From Calothrix sp. PCC 7507 (GTDB lineage: Bacteria > Cyanobacteriota > Cyanobacteriia > Cyanobacteriales > Nostocaceae), in the NCBI RefSeq assembly GCF_000316575.1, contig NC_019682.1, positions 4,276,001-4,340,000 of the forward strand: a DNA stretch of 64,000 nucleotides, given 5' to 3'. Positions 18,256 to 27,576 of this stretch are shown in pieces (within the stretch, counting starts at the first letter, position 1; each line of letters begins with the position of its first letter). Below the pieces are notes generated by a model that did not search any database, was not told the origin of the DNA, and saw nothing but the letters and a program-made list of their open reading frames with translations. The translations under genes were made by a program, and so were the position numbers.

Positions 18256-18755
18256 TTGCTAATTGTATCGAATACATCTATGGTGAGGTCAAGTTGTATC
18301 AACAATTTTTAACAAATTTACTGATGTCCTCACCATCGTCAATGATTCAAGTATTATGTTCTCTTCACTCCCTACTAATGCAGTCCCTTGGTAGTCGGGC
18401 TAACTCCTCCCCCAGCATGTGTTAGAGTGTTCCACAAAATAAATGATCCAAAACCCGTCATTGCGAGCATTCGCGCAGCGTCTCCGCAGGAGAAGCGAAG
18501 CAATCCCAACCCCTGCGATTGCTTCGCTTTGATCGCAATGACAACTGGGTATTTTTTTACTTGGAGTACTCTGACTGATTTTTATCTTGGCTCCACTTTC
18601 ATACTGAGGGTGTGTTAGCCTACCTTCTGTCACCAGCAACGAAGAAAGGCATAGCACATCCTTGAATAAATTTAAAAATAGTATATTTGTTTACACTATG
18701 ATTTGCTACTTTGTCGCCAGTAAATGAAGTCTTACTTCATTGTGCCATCACGAAT
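18256..18755. other. Intergenic region with palindromic repeat
   Basis: 500 bp between STAS and coiled-coil genes. Apart from the GTCATTGCGAG palindrome (18457-18542), I see no gene; both open frames across it read through the repeat. Confidence 0.5.
18457..18542. repeat. GTCATTGCGAG palindromic repeat, copy A
   Basis: Ends GTCATTGCGAGC and GATCGCAATGAC are inverted; the interior has AGCGTCTCCGCAGGAG and GAAGCGAAGCAATC / GATTGCTTCGCTT arms. Same family as 33062-33174, there inside a MITE-like element. Confidence 0.75.
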
Positions 18756-19316
18756 TTAAGTATTAGGCACAGCAGAGACACTATTTTGTTCAGATGCTGG
18801 ACGGGGAAAACTTGGCAAATCAATGCCCACATGACTGGTATTGCGAGTTTTAAGTGCTAACCGATAACTCACACTTTGTAGTTCCGCCTGCAGTTGGCGG
18901 TTTTCTCTTTGTAGCATTGCTACTTTTTCTCTCACTGGAGCCATACGCTCCTCGAATTTACGACGGTAAATCTGAGGTAACTCTTGTACTACTTGCTCCA
19001 ACATGCGACTGCGATCGGTTAATTCTTGCACAGACTGACGCAATTGATAAATTTCGGTGTCACGAGCCGTAATTTGCTCTTGATAGAACGTTACTTGCTG
19101 TTCAACAGCTTGCAGTTGTTCTCGCAAAGTCTGCAACTGAATCAAGTCTTGTTCAGACTCTGATCGTTGGGGTATGAAATTAGTATTGCCTTTCACCAGT
19201 CGGAAGAGTTCTTGAGATAGCTGTTGCACTAGCTGATCGCGGAGTTGCAGATCTTGGCGCAGCTGCGATACTTCCGTAGAGAGCAATTGGATGTTGGATG
19301 TGTCAGATTGGCTCAC
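18756..19316 (-). CDS. Coiled-coil protein, cyanobacterial hypothetical
   Basis: 186 residues, almost entirely predicted coiled coil: LSTEVSQLRQDLQLRDQLVQ.., then LREQLQAVEQQVTFYQEQI and REKVAMLQRENRQLQAELQS, with heptad Leu spacing to about residue 155; a short Pro/Ser tail follows. No signal peptide or membrane helix. It starts with GTG preceded by GGAG at a good distance. No named family recognised. Just upstream of it on the same strand lies rpsF, 186 bp away; a link is not supported. Confidence 0.7.
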   Translation of the reverse strand: MSQSDTSNIQLLSTEVSQLRQDLQLRDQLVQQLSQELFRLVKGNTNFIPQRSESEQDLIQLQTLREQLQAVEQQVTFYQEQITARDTEIYQLRQSVQELTDRSRMLEQVVQELPQIYRRKFEERMAPVREKVAMLQRENRQLQAELQSVSYRLALKTRNTSHVGIDLPSFPRPASEQNSVSAVPNT

Positions 19317-19502
19317 AGTGGCTTACAGCTCCCATTCAGAATCTTGTCCACTTTTAGGTATAACTGCGGTAATACTGCTTTTGGCAAGTATTTGTTGTTA
19401 ATTTAGCATTCCCATTTCCATAAGGAAAAGAAAAGTTGTTTTGAGCTTTGACTGACTCAATGCTGAGTACTGAGTTTTGAACACTCAGCACTCAGTCATA
19501 GC

Positions 19503-19829
19503 TTAGGCAGTTGCAGCCACTTTTTCTGCTTTTTCTTCGTGGACTTCCTGCTTAACTGTCAGGTAGCGAATCACCTCTTCGCTCAAACGCATAGCGCGTT
19601 CTAAGGGAGCAATCAGGGTTCCAGGTCCAGTATAGTTAAACTGAATGTAGATGCCATCGCGGTGCTTTTTAATTTCATAAGCAAGACGACGCTTACCACG
19701 GTTTTGAATCTGGATATCTTCAGCACCCTGCTCCCGAAGCAAGTTTTGGTATTTCGTAATGGCTTGCTCTACCTGTTCCTCTCCGAGGTCAGGACGCAGG
19801 ATGTACATTGTTTCGTAAACTAGTGACAT
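19503..19829 (-). CDS. rpsF: 30S ribosomal protein S6
   Basis: 108-residue S6, a small-subunit protein that pairs with S18 on the 16S rRNA platform. [20 protein letters not shown], then [20 protein letters not shown] and [14 protein letters not shown]-type strand order are diagnostic. An Ala/Glu/Lys-rich C-terminal tail as in other cyanobacteria. ATG is preceded by GGAG (minus strand). Here it stands apart from rpsR and rplI, usual for cyanobacteria. Confidence 0.96.
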   Translation of the reverse strand: MSLVYETMYILRPDLGEEQVEQAITKYQNLLREQGAEDIQIQNRGKRRLAYEIKKHRDGIYIQFNYTGPGTLIAPLERAMRLSEEVIRYLTVKQEVHEEKAEKVAATA

Positions 19830-20350
19830 GATTTTAGTCTCCTTATGGGCAAAGTGGCTGCTGATATTAATTTATACAGTAATTGTGATAGCAATACGAG
19901 TATTAATCAACATCTGAAGCAACAAGGAATTATAATCTTACCAGTTTTCAATTTGAATCATTAGCCAAATCGGCCCAAGTTCGGATCTCTGAGAAGAAAT
20001 TGTCTTACAAGTGCTAAGAAGTAAGCCGATTCCCCTGCGGATTCGCCTTTAATTGTTCTTGTAATACAAAGTAAAACTCAGCAAAGAGGAGAAGAGTAGC
20101 TTTTTTCTGCTGTGGGAGAAGTTGCATGTAGCTTGCTTAAGCGTAGGGGTGAAGCTCGTTCGCGTTGTGTGCTGCAAGCAAGACTCATCCCACGGTGCTA
20201 ACGCAGTAGCCAGACATCTGTATCTAGCGATTTCAGGCTATAGGCTCCACCGTTTACCGTTGAATCTACTGATTTCTTGAAGAAAAGCTGACCAAGGGTT
20301 TTTACAGCTAACAGCTTTTAATTGCATCCAAAAGGATATTAATCAAGGTT
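19830..20350. other. Intergenic region between divergent rpsF and FAA-hydrolase genes
   Basis: 521 bp with presumed divergent promoters. It contains GAAGCTCGTTCGCG / CTGCAAGCAAGACTCATCC wording resembling worn dispersed repeats. No tRNA, riboswitch or ORF supported. Confidence 0.4.
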
Positions 20351-21124
20351 ATGGCGCAGCGCTATGTGCGAGTTCAAAATCAAGAAGGACAAATCTATTA
20401 TGGGTTACTACAGTTATCCCTTAATGTCCAGGTGCTAGATGCTCCGCCCTGGTTGCAAGGGCAACCCACTGATTTAACATTGGAACCAGACAATTATCAA
20501 ATTCTGGCGCCTTGTGCTCCTTCTAAAATTGTGGCTGTGGGCAAAAATTATACAGACCATGCGGCTGAGATGGGAACTCCAGTGCCAAGTGAGCCACTAA
20601 TATTTCTCAAGCCACCTACCTCGATTATTGCTTCTGAGACCGAAATTCAGTATCCTCAACTGTCGCAACGGGTAGATTATGAAGGAGAGTTAGCTTTAGT
20701 GATTGGCGATCGCGCCGTTGACTGCAAGCCAGAGGAAGCCCAAACTAAAATTTGGGGTTACACCATTGCTAATGATGTCACCGCCAGGGATTTACAAAAA
20801 AAGGATGGTCAATGGACACGAGCCAAAGGTTTTGATACGTTCTGTCCTTTGGGGCCTTGGATTGTCAGAGAATTAAATCCAGGTGCTAGATTACAGACTT
20901 TCTTGAACGACGATACCAACCCAGTGCAATCTTCCTGTATTGATCAGATGGTATTTTCACCTGATGTTTTAGTGTCTTATATCAGTCACGTGATGACCCT
21001 GTTACCTGGAGATGTGATTTTAACGGGGACACCAGAGGGTGTCGGTCCGTTGCATGTGGGCGATCGCGTCCGTGTGGAAATTGAAGGTATTGGTCGCCTA
21101 GAAAACATCGTGGCAGCCCGTTAG
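20351..21124 (+). CDS. Fumarylacetoacetate hydrolase family protein
   Basis: 257-residue FAH-fold enzyme. Conserved metal-site blocks: VGKNYTDHAAEM, PLIFLKPPTSII, DYEGELALVIG (acidic metal ligands) and ANDVTARDLQKKDGQW, with GDVILTGTPEGVGPLHVGD near the C-terminus. The length suits the bacterial single-domain group of acylpyruvases, oxaloacetate decarboxylases and related hydratases or isomerases. The precise substrate is unknown; one of the acylpyruvate/oxaloacetate activities is most likely. Single gene. Confidence 0.92.
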   Translation: MAQRYVRVQNQEGQIYYGLLQLSLNVQVLDAPPWLQGQPTDLTLEPDNYQILAPCAPSKIVAVGKNYTDHAAEMGTPVPSEPLIFLKPPTSIIASETEIQYPQLSQRVDYEGELALVIGDRAVDCKPEEAQTKIWGYTIANDVTARDLQKKDGQWTRAKGFDTFCPLGPWIVRELNPGARLQTFLNDDTNPVQSSCIDQMVFSPDVLVSYISHVMTLLPGDVILTGTPEGVGPLHVGDRVRVEIEGIGRLENIVAAR

Positions 21125-21154
21125 TTTGATCTAGGCACGAAATTTTGTGCCCAG

Positions 21155-21634
21155 TTATCGCACTTGCATATAAACGGCATCAGAAACTGCCGGGATTTCT
21201 GCATAACGACCGGTGAGAGACTGGGCTACAGAATAAACAACTGCTGCCACTATGCCTAAAAAGACGGTGCTTGCCACTGTTTGGACAGCAAAATCTACAT
21301 TAGGGATAGCTACAATGCGGAGAATTATGCTGCACAAAAACACAATGATATCTAAAAGGATTGCCTGCATGGTGTTGAATCGGATGAAATGAACTATTTT
21401 TTCATTTCTTACCACCAAGAAAAATAAAGCAAAGAAAACAATCAACTGACCAAATTGTCCTAAGCTACCATAAATTTGGATGATAGGCTGGAGAGGCAAA
21501 AGTAAAACCTGTAGTACTGGGAATTGTCTTAACAAAGACACATAACCAAATACCAGCCCATCAATTAGGGGCAATAAATAAGGTAAGCAAGCAAGAATAC
21601 GGTCCCAAACCGTTGTAGACCCGCGCCAAGTCAT
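21155..21634 (-). CDS. Tic20-like membrane protein
   Basis: 159 residues with about four transmembrane segments and the Tic20-family signature VRNEKIVHFIRFNTMQAILL in the second half. The plant homologue is part of the chloroplast inner-envelope import channel; the cyanobacterial role is not settled. The short N-terminus MTWRGSTTVWDRILACLPYL and final VSDAVYMQVR are also as in cyanobacterial members. Convergent with the FAA-hydrolase gene, 30 bp between stops. Confidence 0.87.
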   Translation of the reverse strand: MTWRGSTTVWDRILACLPYLLPLIDGLVFGYVSLLRQFPVLQVLLLPLQPIIQIYGSLGQFGQLIVFFALFFLVVRNEKIVHFIRFNTMQAILLDIIVFLCSIILRIVAIPNVDFAVQTVASTVFLGIVAAVVYSVAQSLTGRYAEIPAVSDAVYMQVR

Positions 21635-21690
21635 CGTGCGTTCTCCTGTGGCTAAATTTCAACAGTTACTAGAGCCTAGGATAACGCTTC

Positions 21691-21725
21691 TTATCAGTTA
21701 TCAGTTATCAGTTATCAGTTATCAG
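21691..21725. repeat. Heptanucleotide tandem repeat (TTATCAG)5
   Basis: Five exact TTATCAG copies. The same unit occurs three times at 48773-48793, and a degenerate form overlaps the 3' end of the gene at 21880. Confidence 0.9.
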
Positions 21726-21879
21726 TCACGTCTCATGGTGACTGAGCGCCTGCGTAGCAAAGTGGTGGGCTACCCTGCGGGATATTGCTACAGTCGGAGT
21801 GACCAGTGAGCAGTTCGACAGCCGCACTGTGAGACTTTGAAGGAAGTGTTAAATCCCCAACTCCAACTCTGATAACTGT

Positions 21880-22095
21880 TCACTGTTCACTGATAACTGA
21901 TTCTATATGGGCAATCCGGAAGCCCATCATACACTCATACTGCTCTGATTGCTGCTCTGTAACTTTGTGTAGTTGTTGACCACATCGCAGTTGACCTTTA
22001 CTCCAACGAGGTTGGCCGCTTCTGTCAGCCATTAAACAAGATTGGCAAACCTGCTTAGGGGCAAGGATTTGATCGTCGATTAACATGACCAGCAT
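21880..22095 (-). CDS. Small Cys-containing hypothetical protein
   Basis: 71 residues starting MLVMLIDDQ, with a CQSC pair and two later cysteines (RCGQQL, YECMM), so it could bind zinc. The start at 22095 is chosen because GGAG precedes it by seven bases; an upstream frame extension has no such site. No family recognised. The stop lies in a CACTGTTCACTGATAACTG repeat, so the last few residues probably come from repeat DNA. Confidence 0.55.
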   Translation of the reverse strand: MLVMLIDDQILAPKQVCQSCLMADRSGQPRWSKGQLRCGQQLHKVTEQQSEQYECMMGFRIAHIESVISEQ

Positions 22096-22606
22096 CCCAT
22101 ATCTCCTGTAAATCCTCATTACCTACCCACATTTCACCCAGGAGAGGATCGATCAGCCTTGGAGAAATCTCATGAGCAGAATTACTCGATGCTCCGCTTA
22201 GTCTCTAACTTGGGAAGAATAAAATGTGATTTTTAATACAAAGAACTACGAAGGTAACTTTCCGTGCTCTCTTTAGCAAAAATGTGGGTAATCGGAACTT
22301 AATCAAAATCGCTTGGTGGACTTTATTTCATTGTAAGTTGTGTATATTAAACGGTGTTTTTTTACGTAAAAAATAATACAGAAATTATTGCCACCACAGT
22401 TTAGCTGCCTGAGAATTTAGCAATGGGTATTCTAGTAATATGTACTCTTGATTGTGGACTGTTACCTATAGCAGTGGTCAGGTAGATTAGGACATAATCT
22501 GAGCATAAAATCCTGACAAAAAGGGACTTTTAAGCCTATTGCTTGCTATAAGTATGACATCCAACCAAAATCAATTGTGGGAAAAATTCTATTCAGGATT
22601 GCTGAA
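22096..22606. other. Intergenic region upstream of glyA
   Basis: 511 bp, AT-rich, presumably with the glyA promoter. I looked for a glycine-riboswitch-like core and did not find one. No other gene seen. Confidence 0.4.
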
Positions 22607-23890
22607 GTGACTAAAACTAACTCAGACTTTCTTAACTCCTCTGATCCAGCGATCGCTTCGTTAATCAACGACGAATTACAGCGTCAACGCGATCACTTAG
22701 AGTTAATTGCTAGTGAAAACTTTACCTCAAGCGCTGTCCTAGCGGCTCAAGGTTCAGTATTGACAAATAAATATGCTGAGGGATTGCCTGGTAAACGCTA
22801 CTATGGCGGTTGTGAATTTGTCGATAAAGTGGAGCAATTGGCGATTGACAGGGCTAAACAGCTGTTTGGTGCTGCTCATGCTAATGTTCAGCCTCATTCG
22901 GGTGCCCAGGCAAATTTTGCTGTGTTCTTGACACTCTTAGAACCAGGCGACAAAATCATGGGGATGGATTTGTCTCATGGGGGACATCTCACTCACGGTT
23001 CACCAGTCAATGTTTCGGGAAAGTGGTTCCAAGTTAGCCACTACGGCGTTAGCCAACAGACAGAACAATTGGACTATGAGCAAATTCGGGAGCTGGCGCT
23101 GAGGGAGCGTCCTAAGCTGCTGATTTGTGGTTATTCGGCTTATCCCCGCATTATTGACTTTGCCAAGTTTCGCAGCATTGCTGATGAAATTGGTGCTTAT
23201 TTGCTAGCAGATATTGCTCATATCGCTGGTTTAGTTGCTACTGGGCTGCATCCTAACCCTATTCCTCATTGTCATGTCGTGACAACTACTACCCATAAGA
23301 CCCTACGTGGACCTCGTGGTGGCTTAATCTTGACAGGCGATGCAGAATTGGGTAAAAAACTTGATAAATCCGTGTTTCCTGGTAGTCAGGGCGGGCCTTT
23401 AGAACATGTGATCGCTGGTAAAGCTGTAGCTTTTGGTGAAGCTTTAAAGCCAGAGTTTCAGACCTATTCCGCCCAAGTGATTGAAAATGCCCATGCTTTT
23501 GCGGCACAACTGCAAAATCGAGGCTTAAAGTTGGTATCTGATGGCACTGATAACCATTTAATCCTAGTGGATTTACGGTCTATTGGTCTGACAGGTAAGC
23601 AAGCAGATAATTTGGTGAGTGGTGTGAATATTACCGCCAATAAAAATACCGTTCCTTTTGATCCCCAGTCACCATTCATTACTAGTGGTCTGAGATTGGG
23701 TTCACCAGCCATGACAACCAGGGGGCTAGGAGTAGAGGAATTTACGGAGATTGGTAATATTATTGCCGATCGCCTATTATCTCCAAATTCTGAGGAAGTT
23801 GCAGCTGATTGTCGGCGACGGGTAGCGGCGTTATGCGATCGCTTCCCTCTATATCCCCACCTACAAATTCCTGTACCAGCTTTAGTGTAG
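22607..23890 (+). CDS. glyA: Serine hydroxymethyltransferase
   Basis: PLP enzyme converting serine and tetrahydrofolate to glycine and methylene-THF; central to one-carbon metabolism and, in phototrophs, photorespiration. Visible: [38 protein letters not shown] and the Schiff-base lysine in [14 protein letters not shown] (about residue 230). Length 427 is standard. The GTG at 22607 is selected over a GTG 30 bp upstream: AGGA sits eight bases before it, and it matches where homologues start. A C-rich heptamer array follows the stop. Confidence 0.97.
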   Translation: MTKTNSDFLNSSDPAIASLINDELQRQRDHLELIASENFTSSAVLAAQGSVLTNKYAEGLPGKRYYGGCEFVDKVEQLAIDRAKQLFGAAHANVQPHSGAQANFAVFLTLLEPGDKIMGMDLSHGGHLTHGSPVNVSGKWFQVSHYGVSQQTEQLDYEQIRELALRERPKLLICGYSAYPRIIDFAKFRSIADEIGAYLLADIAHIAGLVATGLHPNPIPHCHVVTTTTHKTLRGPRGGLILTGDAELGKKLDKSVFPGSQGGPLEHVIAGKAVAFGEALKPEFQTYSAQVIENAHAFAAQLQNRGLKLVSDGTDNHLILVDLRSIGLTGKQADNLVSGVNITANKNTVPFDPQSPFITSGLRLGSPAMTTRGLGVEEFTEIGNIIADRLLSPNSEEVAADCRRRVAALCDRFPLYPHLQIPVPALV

Positions 23891-23954
23891 GGACTGGGGA
23901 AGAGGCAGGGGCAGGGAGCAGGGAGCAGAGGGGATAAGGTAGATAAATAATAAC

Positions 23955-24026
23955 CAATTCCCCAATCCCTATTGCCTAGTTGCCTATTGCCTATTCCCCA
24001 ATCCCCAATCCCCAATCCCCAATCCC
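23955..24026. repeat. C-rich heptamer repeat array (CCCAATC/TGCCTAT types)
   Basis: Several CCCCAAT units and three TTGCCTA-type units between glyA and the next gene; the same wording recurs at 25257-25310 and 42285-42358. Confidence 0.8.
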
Positions 24027-24131
24027 AAAATGTAAAATTCTTATACTGATAAATGTTTAAAATTCAGTAGATATATTTAGAAACATCTCTCAGTTGATTT
24101 TTGTTTCATAAACTACTTACTTAATACACAG

Positions 24132-25172
24132 ATGCCTGCTCAGATTTATCATCTGATTTCCTTTCTTGTCGCCGCCGTAGTCGTTCTCTGGACTACGCCT
24201 GATGTCAAAAACATTGGTATAAAAAGTGGAAAAGTAGATCAACCTGGTGGACGAAAAGTCCATCAGCGTCCGATGGTACGGCTAGGAGGAGTCTCAATCT
24301 TCGCAGGTACTATCACTTCTTTATTAGTTGTCTGGTGGTTGGGCGGATTTAGTGGCCTCCCACCGGAAAAAGAATGGCAAATCTGGGGTGTCACTTTAGG
24401 TGGATTTGGCTTTTTTCTCATTGGTTTAGCAGACGATTTACTCAATCTGTCCCCCTTAGCTCGCCTGGTGATGCAAGTTATTGTGGCATCTTGTGCATGG
24501 AAAGCAGGCGTCAGTATAGATTTTATTACCGTTCCCGCAATGGGGATAGTTTACCTCTACTGGCTGAGTTTGCCCATTACAGTCATCTGGCTGGTAGGGA
24601 TGGTGAACGCGATTAACTGGATTGACGGTTTAGATGGGTTAGCTGCGGGAGTATCTGGAATTGCTGCTGTGGTGATGTTAGTTGTGGCGTTGTTTATGAA
24701 CCAACCAGCAGCAGCTTTAATTGCTGCAGCGATCGCTGGTGCAGCCCTGGGATTTCTCCGCTATAATTTTAACCCCGCCCAAATCTTTATGGGAGATGGT
24801 GGGGCTTATTTTATGGGATTTACCCTAGCTGCCGTCGGTGTCATAGGTTTGGTAAAAATCCCGGCTTTTACCGCCGTATTATTGCCTTACTTGATTCTCG
24901 CTGTGCCAATTGTGGATATGTCGGCAGTGATTTTAGCGCGACTCCGTCACGGCAAATCACCTTTTAGCGCGGATAAACGCCATCTACACCATCGACTGCT
25001 AAATGCTGGTTTGTCCCATCGTTGGACAGTTTTGTTTATTTATTGTTTAACCCTATGGGTTGGCAGTTTAGCATTAGCTGTTGCTGGTATACCTAGTGGC
25101 ATTACTTATGCATGTATTGCCACTTCATTACTTAGTTTCGCCATCTGGCGAGTTTGGAAACTTTCTCGATAA
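24132..25172 (+). CDS. MraY/WecA-family undecaprenyl-phosphate sugar-1-P transferase
   Basis: 346-residue polytopic glycosyltransferase (family 4) that loads a sugar-1-phosphate, probably GlcNAc-1-P, onto a polyprenyl-phosphate carrier for wall or polysaccharide synthesis. Signatures: PGGRKVHQRPMVRLGGVSI, AINWIDGLDGLAAG (Mg2+-binding Asp) and AQIFMGDGGAYFMGF. The C-terminal HLHHRLLNAGLSHR histidine motif points to the WecA/TagO group rather than MraY itself. Eleven or so hydrophobic segments. Sits between glyA and cinA in the same direction. Confidence 0.9.
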   Translation: MPAQIYHLISFLVAAVVVLWTTPDVKNIGIKSGKVDQPGGRKVHQRPMVRLGGVSIFAGTITSLLVVWWLGGFSGLPPEKEWQIWGVTLGGFGFFLIGLADDLLNLSPLARLVMQVIVASCAWKAGVSIDFITVPAMGIVYLYWLSLPITVIWLVGMVNAINWIDGLDGLAAGVSGIAAVVMLVVALFMNQPAAALIAAAIAGAALGFLRYNFNPAQIFMGDGGAYFMGFTLAAVGVIGLVKIPAFTAVLLPYLILAVPIVDMSAVILARLRHGKSPFSADKRHLHHRLLNAGLSHRWTVLFIYCLTLWVGSLALAVAGIPSGITYACIATSLLSFAIWRVWKLSR

Positions 25173-25317
25173 TCTCTCAGAATTTTCATCATGAGTCAAT
25201 GGGTGATGGAAAAATGAACAATCAGTGTGCTACTCAATTTCATAATTTTTATTCCCCATTCCCTATGCCCCTAATCCCCATTTCGTGGGGGACTTGAGTT
25301 CCCCATTCCCAAATCTT

Positions 25318-26568
25318 ATGAGTGCAGAAATTATTTGTGTTGGTACGGAAATGCTGCTGGGAGATATCCTCAACAGCAATGCTCAATATCTGGCAAAACA
25401 ATTAGCGCAGTTAGGTATTCCCCATTACTATCAAACTGTAGTCGGGGATAACCCAGAACGAATTAAGAAAGTTATCGAAATTGCTATTTCCAGAGCGCAA
25501 ATTCTCATTTTCACTGGTGGTTTAGGGCCTACACCAGATGACCTCACTTGTGAAACCATCGCTGATTTTTTTGGCGTACCCTTAGTAGAACGCCCAGAAG
25601 TCATCGAAGATATGACTCGGAAATTTGCCCAACGCAGTCGAGTCATGACCCCTAGCAACCTGAAGCAAGCTTTGCTTCCCCAAGGTGCGGACATTTTACC
25701 CAACCCCACAGGAACAGCTCCTGGTATCATTTGGCAACCCCGACCAGGAGTAACAATTTTTACTTTCCCTGGTGTACCATCAGAACTTTACCCGATGTGG
25801 GAAGAAACAGTAGTTCCCTATCTGAAAAATCAAGGCTGGGGCAAAGATATTATTTTCAGTCGGAGTTTAAGGTTTTGGGGAATTGGTGAATCTGCTTTAG
25901 CAGAAAAAGTAGCTTCCTTGTTTGATTTGCCCAATCCCACAGTCGCGCCTTATGCAGGTAAGGGGGAAGTCAGGTTGCGAGTTTCTGCAAAAGCTGCTTC
26001 GGAATCAGCTGCAGAGGCTTTAATTTCACCTGTTGAGCAACAAATCAAAGAAATTGCTGGATTAGATTTCTACGGTGTTGATGATGATACCTTAGCTACC
26101 GTGGTAGGCCGGCTTTTACGGTCATCCAAGGAAACGCTTTCAGTAGCAGAATCTTGTACAGGTGGTGGTTTAGGGCAAATGTTGACCGAGATTTCTGGAA
26201 GTTCTGATTACTTTTGGGGAGGGGTAATTTCTTATGACAACTCTGTGAAAGTTGGGTTGTTAGGAGTTAACCCAGAAGATTTAGACAAGTTTGGCGCAGT
26301 AAGTGCTACTGTTGCCCAACAAATGGCTGTAGGAGTCAAAACCCGTCTCTCAACGACTTGGGGATTGAGTGTTACTGGTATTGCTGGCCCTACTGGGGGG
26401 ACGGATACTAAGCCTGTAGGTCTAGTTTACATCGGGTTAGCAGGGCCTAATGGTGAAGTGGCTAGTTTTGAGCATAAATTTGGTGCTACCCGAAAGCGGG
26501 ATTTTATTCGTCATGTGAGTGCGAATGCAGCGTTGGATACCCTGCGGCGCAAGTTGTTGACGAGGTAG
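25318..26568 (+). CDS. cinA: CinA family protein (competence/damage-inducible A)
   Basis: 416 residues. N-terminal MoCF/MogA-like domain (AEIICVGTEMLLGDILNSN, FTGGLGPTPDDLT) and C-terminal NMN-deamidase-type domain (VAESCTGGGLGQMLTEISG, VTGIAGPTGGT). The two domains suggest ADP-ribose pyrophosphatase and NMN amidohydrolase activities in pyridine-nucleotide recycling. The ATG at 25318 starts exactly at the conserved MSAEIICVGTE; an upstream frame extension to 25285 is repeat-derived. Confidence 0.94.
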   Translation: MSAEIICVGTEMLLGDILNSNAQYLAKQLAQLGIPHYYQTVVGDNPERIKKVIEIAISRAQILIFTGGLGPTPDDLTCETIADFFGVPLVERPEVIEDMTRKFAQRSRVMTPSNLKQALLPQGADILPNPTGTAPGIIWQPRPGVTIFTFPGVPSELYPMWEETVVPYLKNQGWGKDIIFSRSLRFWGIGESALAEKVASLFDLPNPTVAPYAGKGEVRLRVSAKAASESAAEALISPVEQQIKEIAGLDFYGVDDDTLATVVGRLLRSSKETLSVAESCTGGGLGQMLTEISGSSDYFWGGVISYDNSVKVGLLGVNPEDLDKFGAVSATVAQQMAVGVKTRLSTTWGLSVTGIAGPTGGTDTKPVGLVYIGLAGPNGEVASFEHKFGATRKRDFIRHVSANAALDTLRRKLLTR

Positions 26569-27045
26569 GAGAAGTGCGACGCATTTTTTGTAGGCGCAGT
26601 AATGTCTAACGAGGCCGGGGAAACCCATTAGTGTCAACTTAAGCTAGAAATTTCAGTGTTGGCTGAATCACCCGCTAGATAATGAATTCTCTGGCTAATA
26701 GCTTAAGTCTACTGAAGTAGACTCAAAATTTTGCAGGATACAGCAGATTGAAAGTTGGTGAGGCACAGATAATCATAGGGCACAACAATGTTCATACGCG
26801 TCAACTTAAGTTCAAACGCTTATCCCACAGCCCTTTCACCCCACCCCTCAATCCCCTCCCCGCTGTTTCGTGGAGGGGAGGTTTTGGCTTTAGACAAAAC
26901 CGGGGTGGGGTAACGCGGATCTTGATGGTAGGTGATTTAATTCACGCATCACGTCTTGACAAGGGTTTCACGTTAAGTTGACACCAATGAACAATGTTGT
27001 GCCCCTACCCGCGTACCTCATTTACCTGAAATAGAGCGATGTCTA
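26569..27045. other. Intergenic region rich in nested palindromes
   Basis: 477 bp after cinA containing a 230-bp MITE-like element (26776-27007) and a further TGTCAACTTAAGC end at 26630. No coding sequence is supported; the 77-codon frame across it is repeat DNA. Confidence 0.6.
26776..27007. mobile_element. MITE-like element with TGTCAACTTAA ends
   Basis: Terminal inverted arms: left GGGCACAACAATGTTCAT..GTCAACTTAAG and right, minus strand, GGGGCACAACATTGTTCAT..TGTCAACTTAA. The centre holds CACCCCACCCC / GGGGTGGGG and CCCCTCCCC / GGAGGGGAGG stems. No transposase. Isolated TGTCAACTTAAG ends occur at 26630 and, inverted, at 45398-45410. Confidence 0.6.
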
Positions 27046-27354
27046 ATGACAAGCCGCGCCGCCTCTACGCACCCTTTATATTCAGTCCAAGGTCACTTGT
27101 TTGACAGTGATACTCATCATTTCTTCATCCTCACTATTGGGTGCAACTTGCGGTTTACTCCAAGCTGCTACTTCAGCAAAGCCAAGGCGATCGCACAATT
27201 ACAAGATATCATTGACGAATTATACCAAGCTCATGACAGAGCCATTGAAAACAATGATTTTGATGATGCTAGCTTACTGGCTAGTAGAGCAGATAGACTT
27301 TATCAAGAGGCAGAAAATTTAGAAATTGTGATTACAGAACTGGAGGACAAATGA
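27046..27354 (+). CDS. Small helical hypothetical protein (uncertain start)
   Basis: 102 codons from the ATG. The last ~60 residues (IAQLQDIIDELYQAHDRAIE.., ADRLYQEAENLEI) look like a genuine charged helical protein. The first ~40 (MTSRAASTHPLYS...) are unlike it and adjoin repeat DNA, so the true N-terminus may have been replaced. It overlaps the next small gene through ATGA, indicating coupling. No family recognised. Confidence 0.5.
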   Translation: MTSRAASTHPLYSVQGHLFDSDTHHFFILTIGCNLRFTPSCYFSKAKAIAQLQDIIDELYQAHDRAIENNDFDDASLLASRADRLYQEAENLEIVITELEDK

Positions 27355-27539
27355 AAACAATTGAAGAATTAAAGACTCGTATTCAAGAACTCAGTAAAGA
27401 AGCTATTGAACTCAGGCGCAAAGGTTCTGAAGTATACCAGACTAACCAAGAGCAAGCCAAAAAGTTCAGACAACAGGCTAGAGAAGCTATGAACCGCTGT
27501 CAAGTGTTGATACAAGAATTGAAACGAACCCTGGTATAA
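27351..27539 (+). CDS. Small coiled-coil protein
   Basis: 62 residues, a single charged amphipathic helix (TIEELKTRIQELSKEAIELR.., FRQQAREAMNRCQVLIQEL). Starts in ATGA overlap with the previous gene. No known domain. The helical pair could form a heterodimer; the PD-(D/E)XK-like gene starts 37 bp downstream. Confidence 0.6.
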   Translation: MKTIEELKTRIQELSKEAIELRRKGSEVYQTNQEQAKKFRQQAREAMNRCQVLIQELKRTLV

Positions 27540-27576
27540 GTAGAGAATTCGGGGAAAAAGATTTAACTATGCAGCT

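Noticed and set aside
18388-18657. Overlapping frames on both strands after the STAS gene
   Set aside because: Both read through the GTCATTGCGAG palindromic repeat and have no ribosome-binding site or domain.
22140-22606. Glycine riboswitch upstream of glyA
   Set aside because: No conserved tandem aptamer core found on reading the leader.
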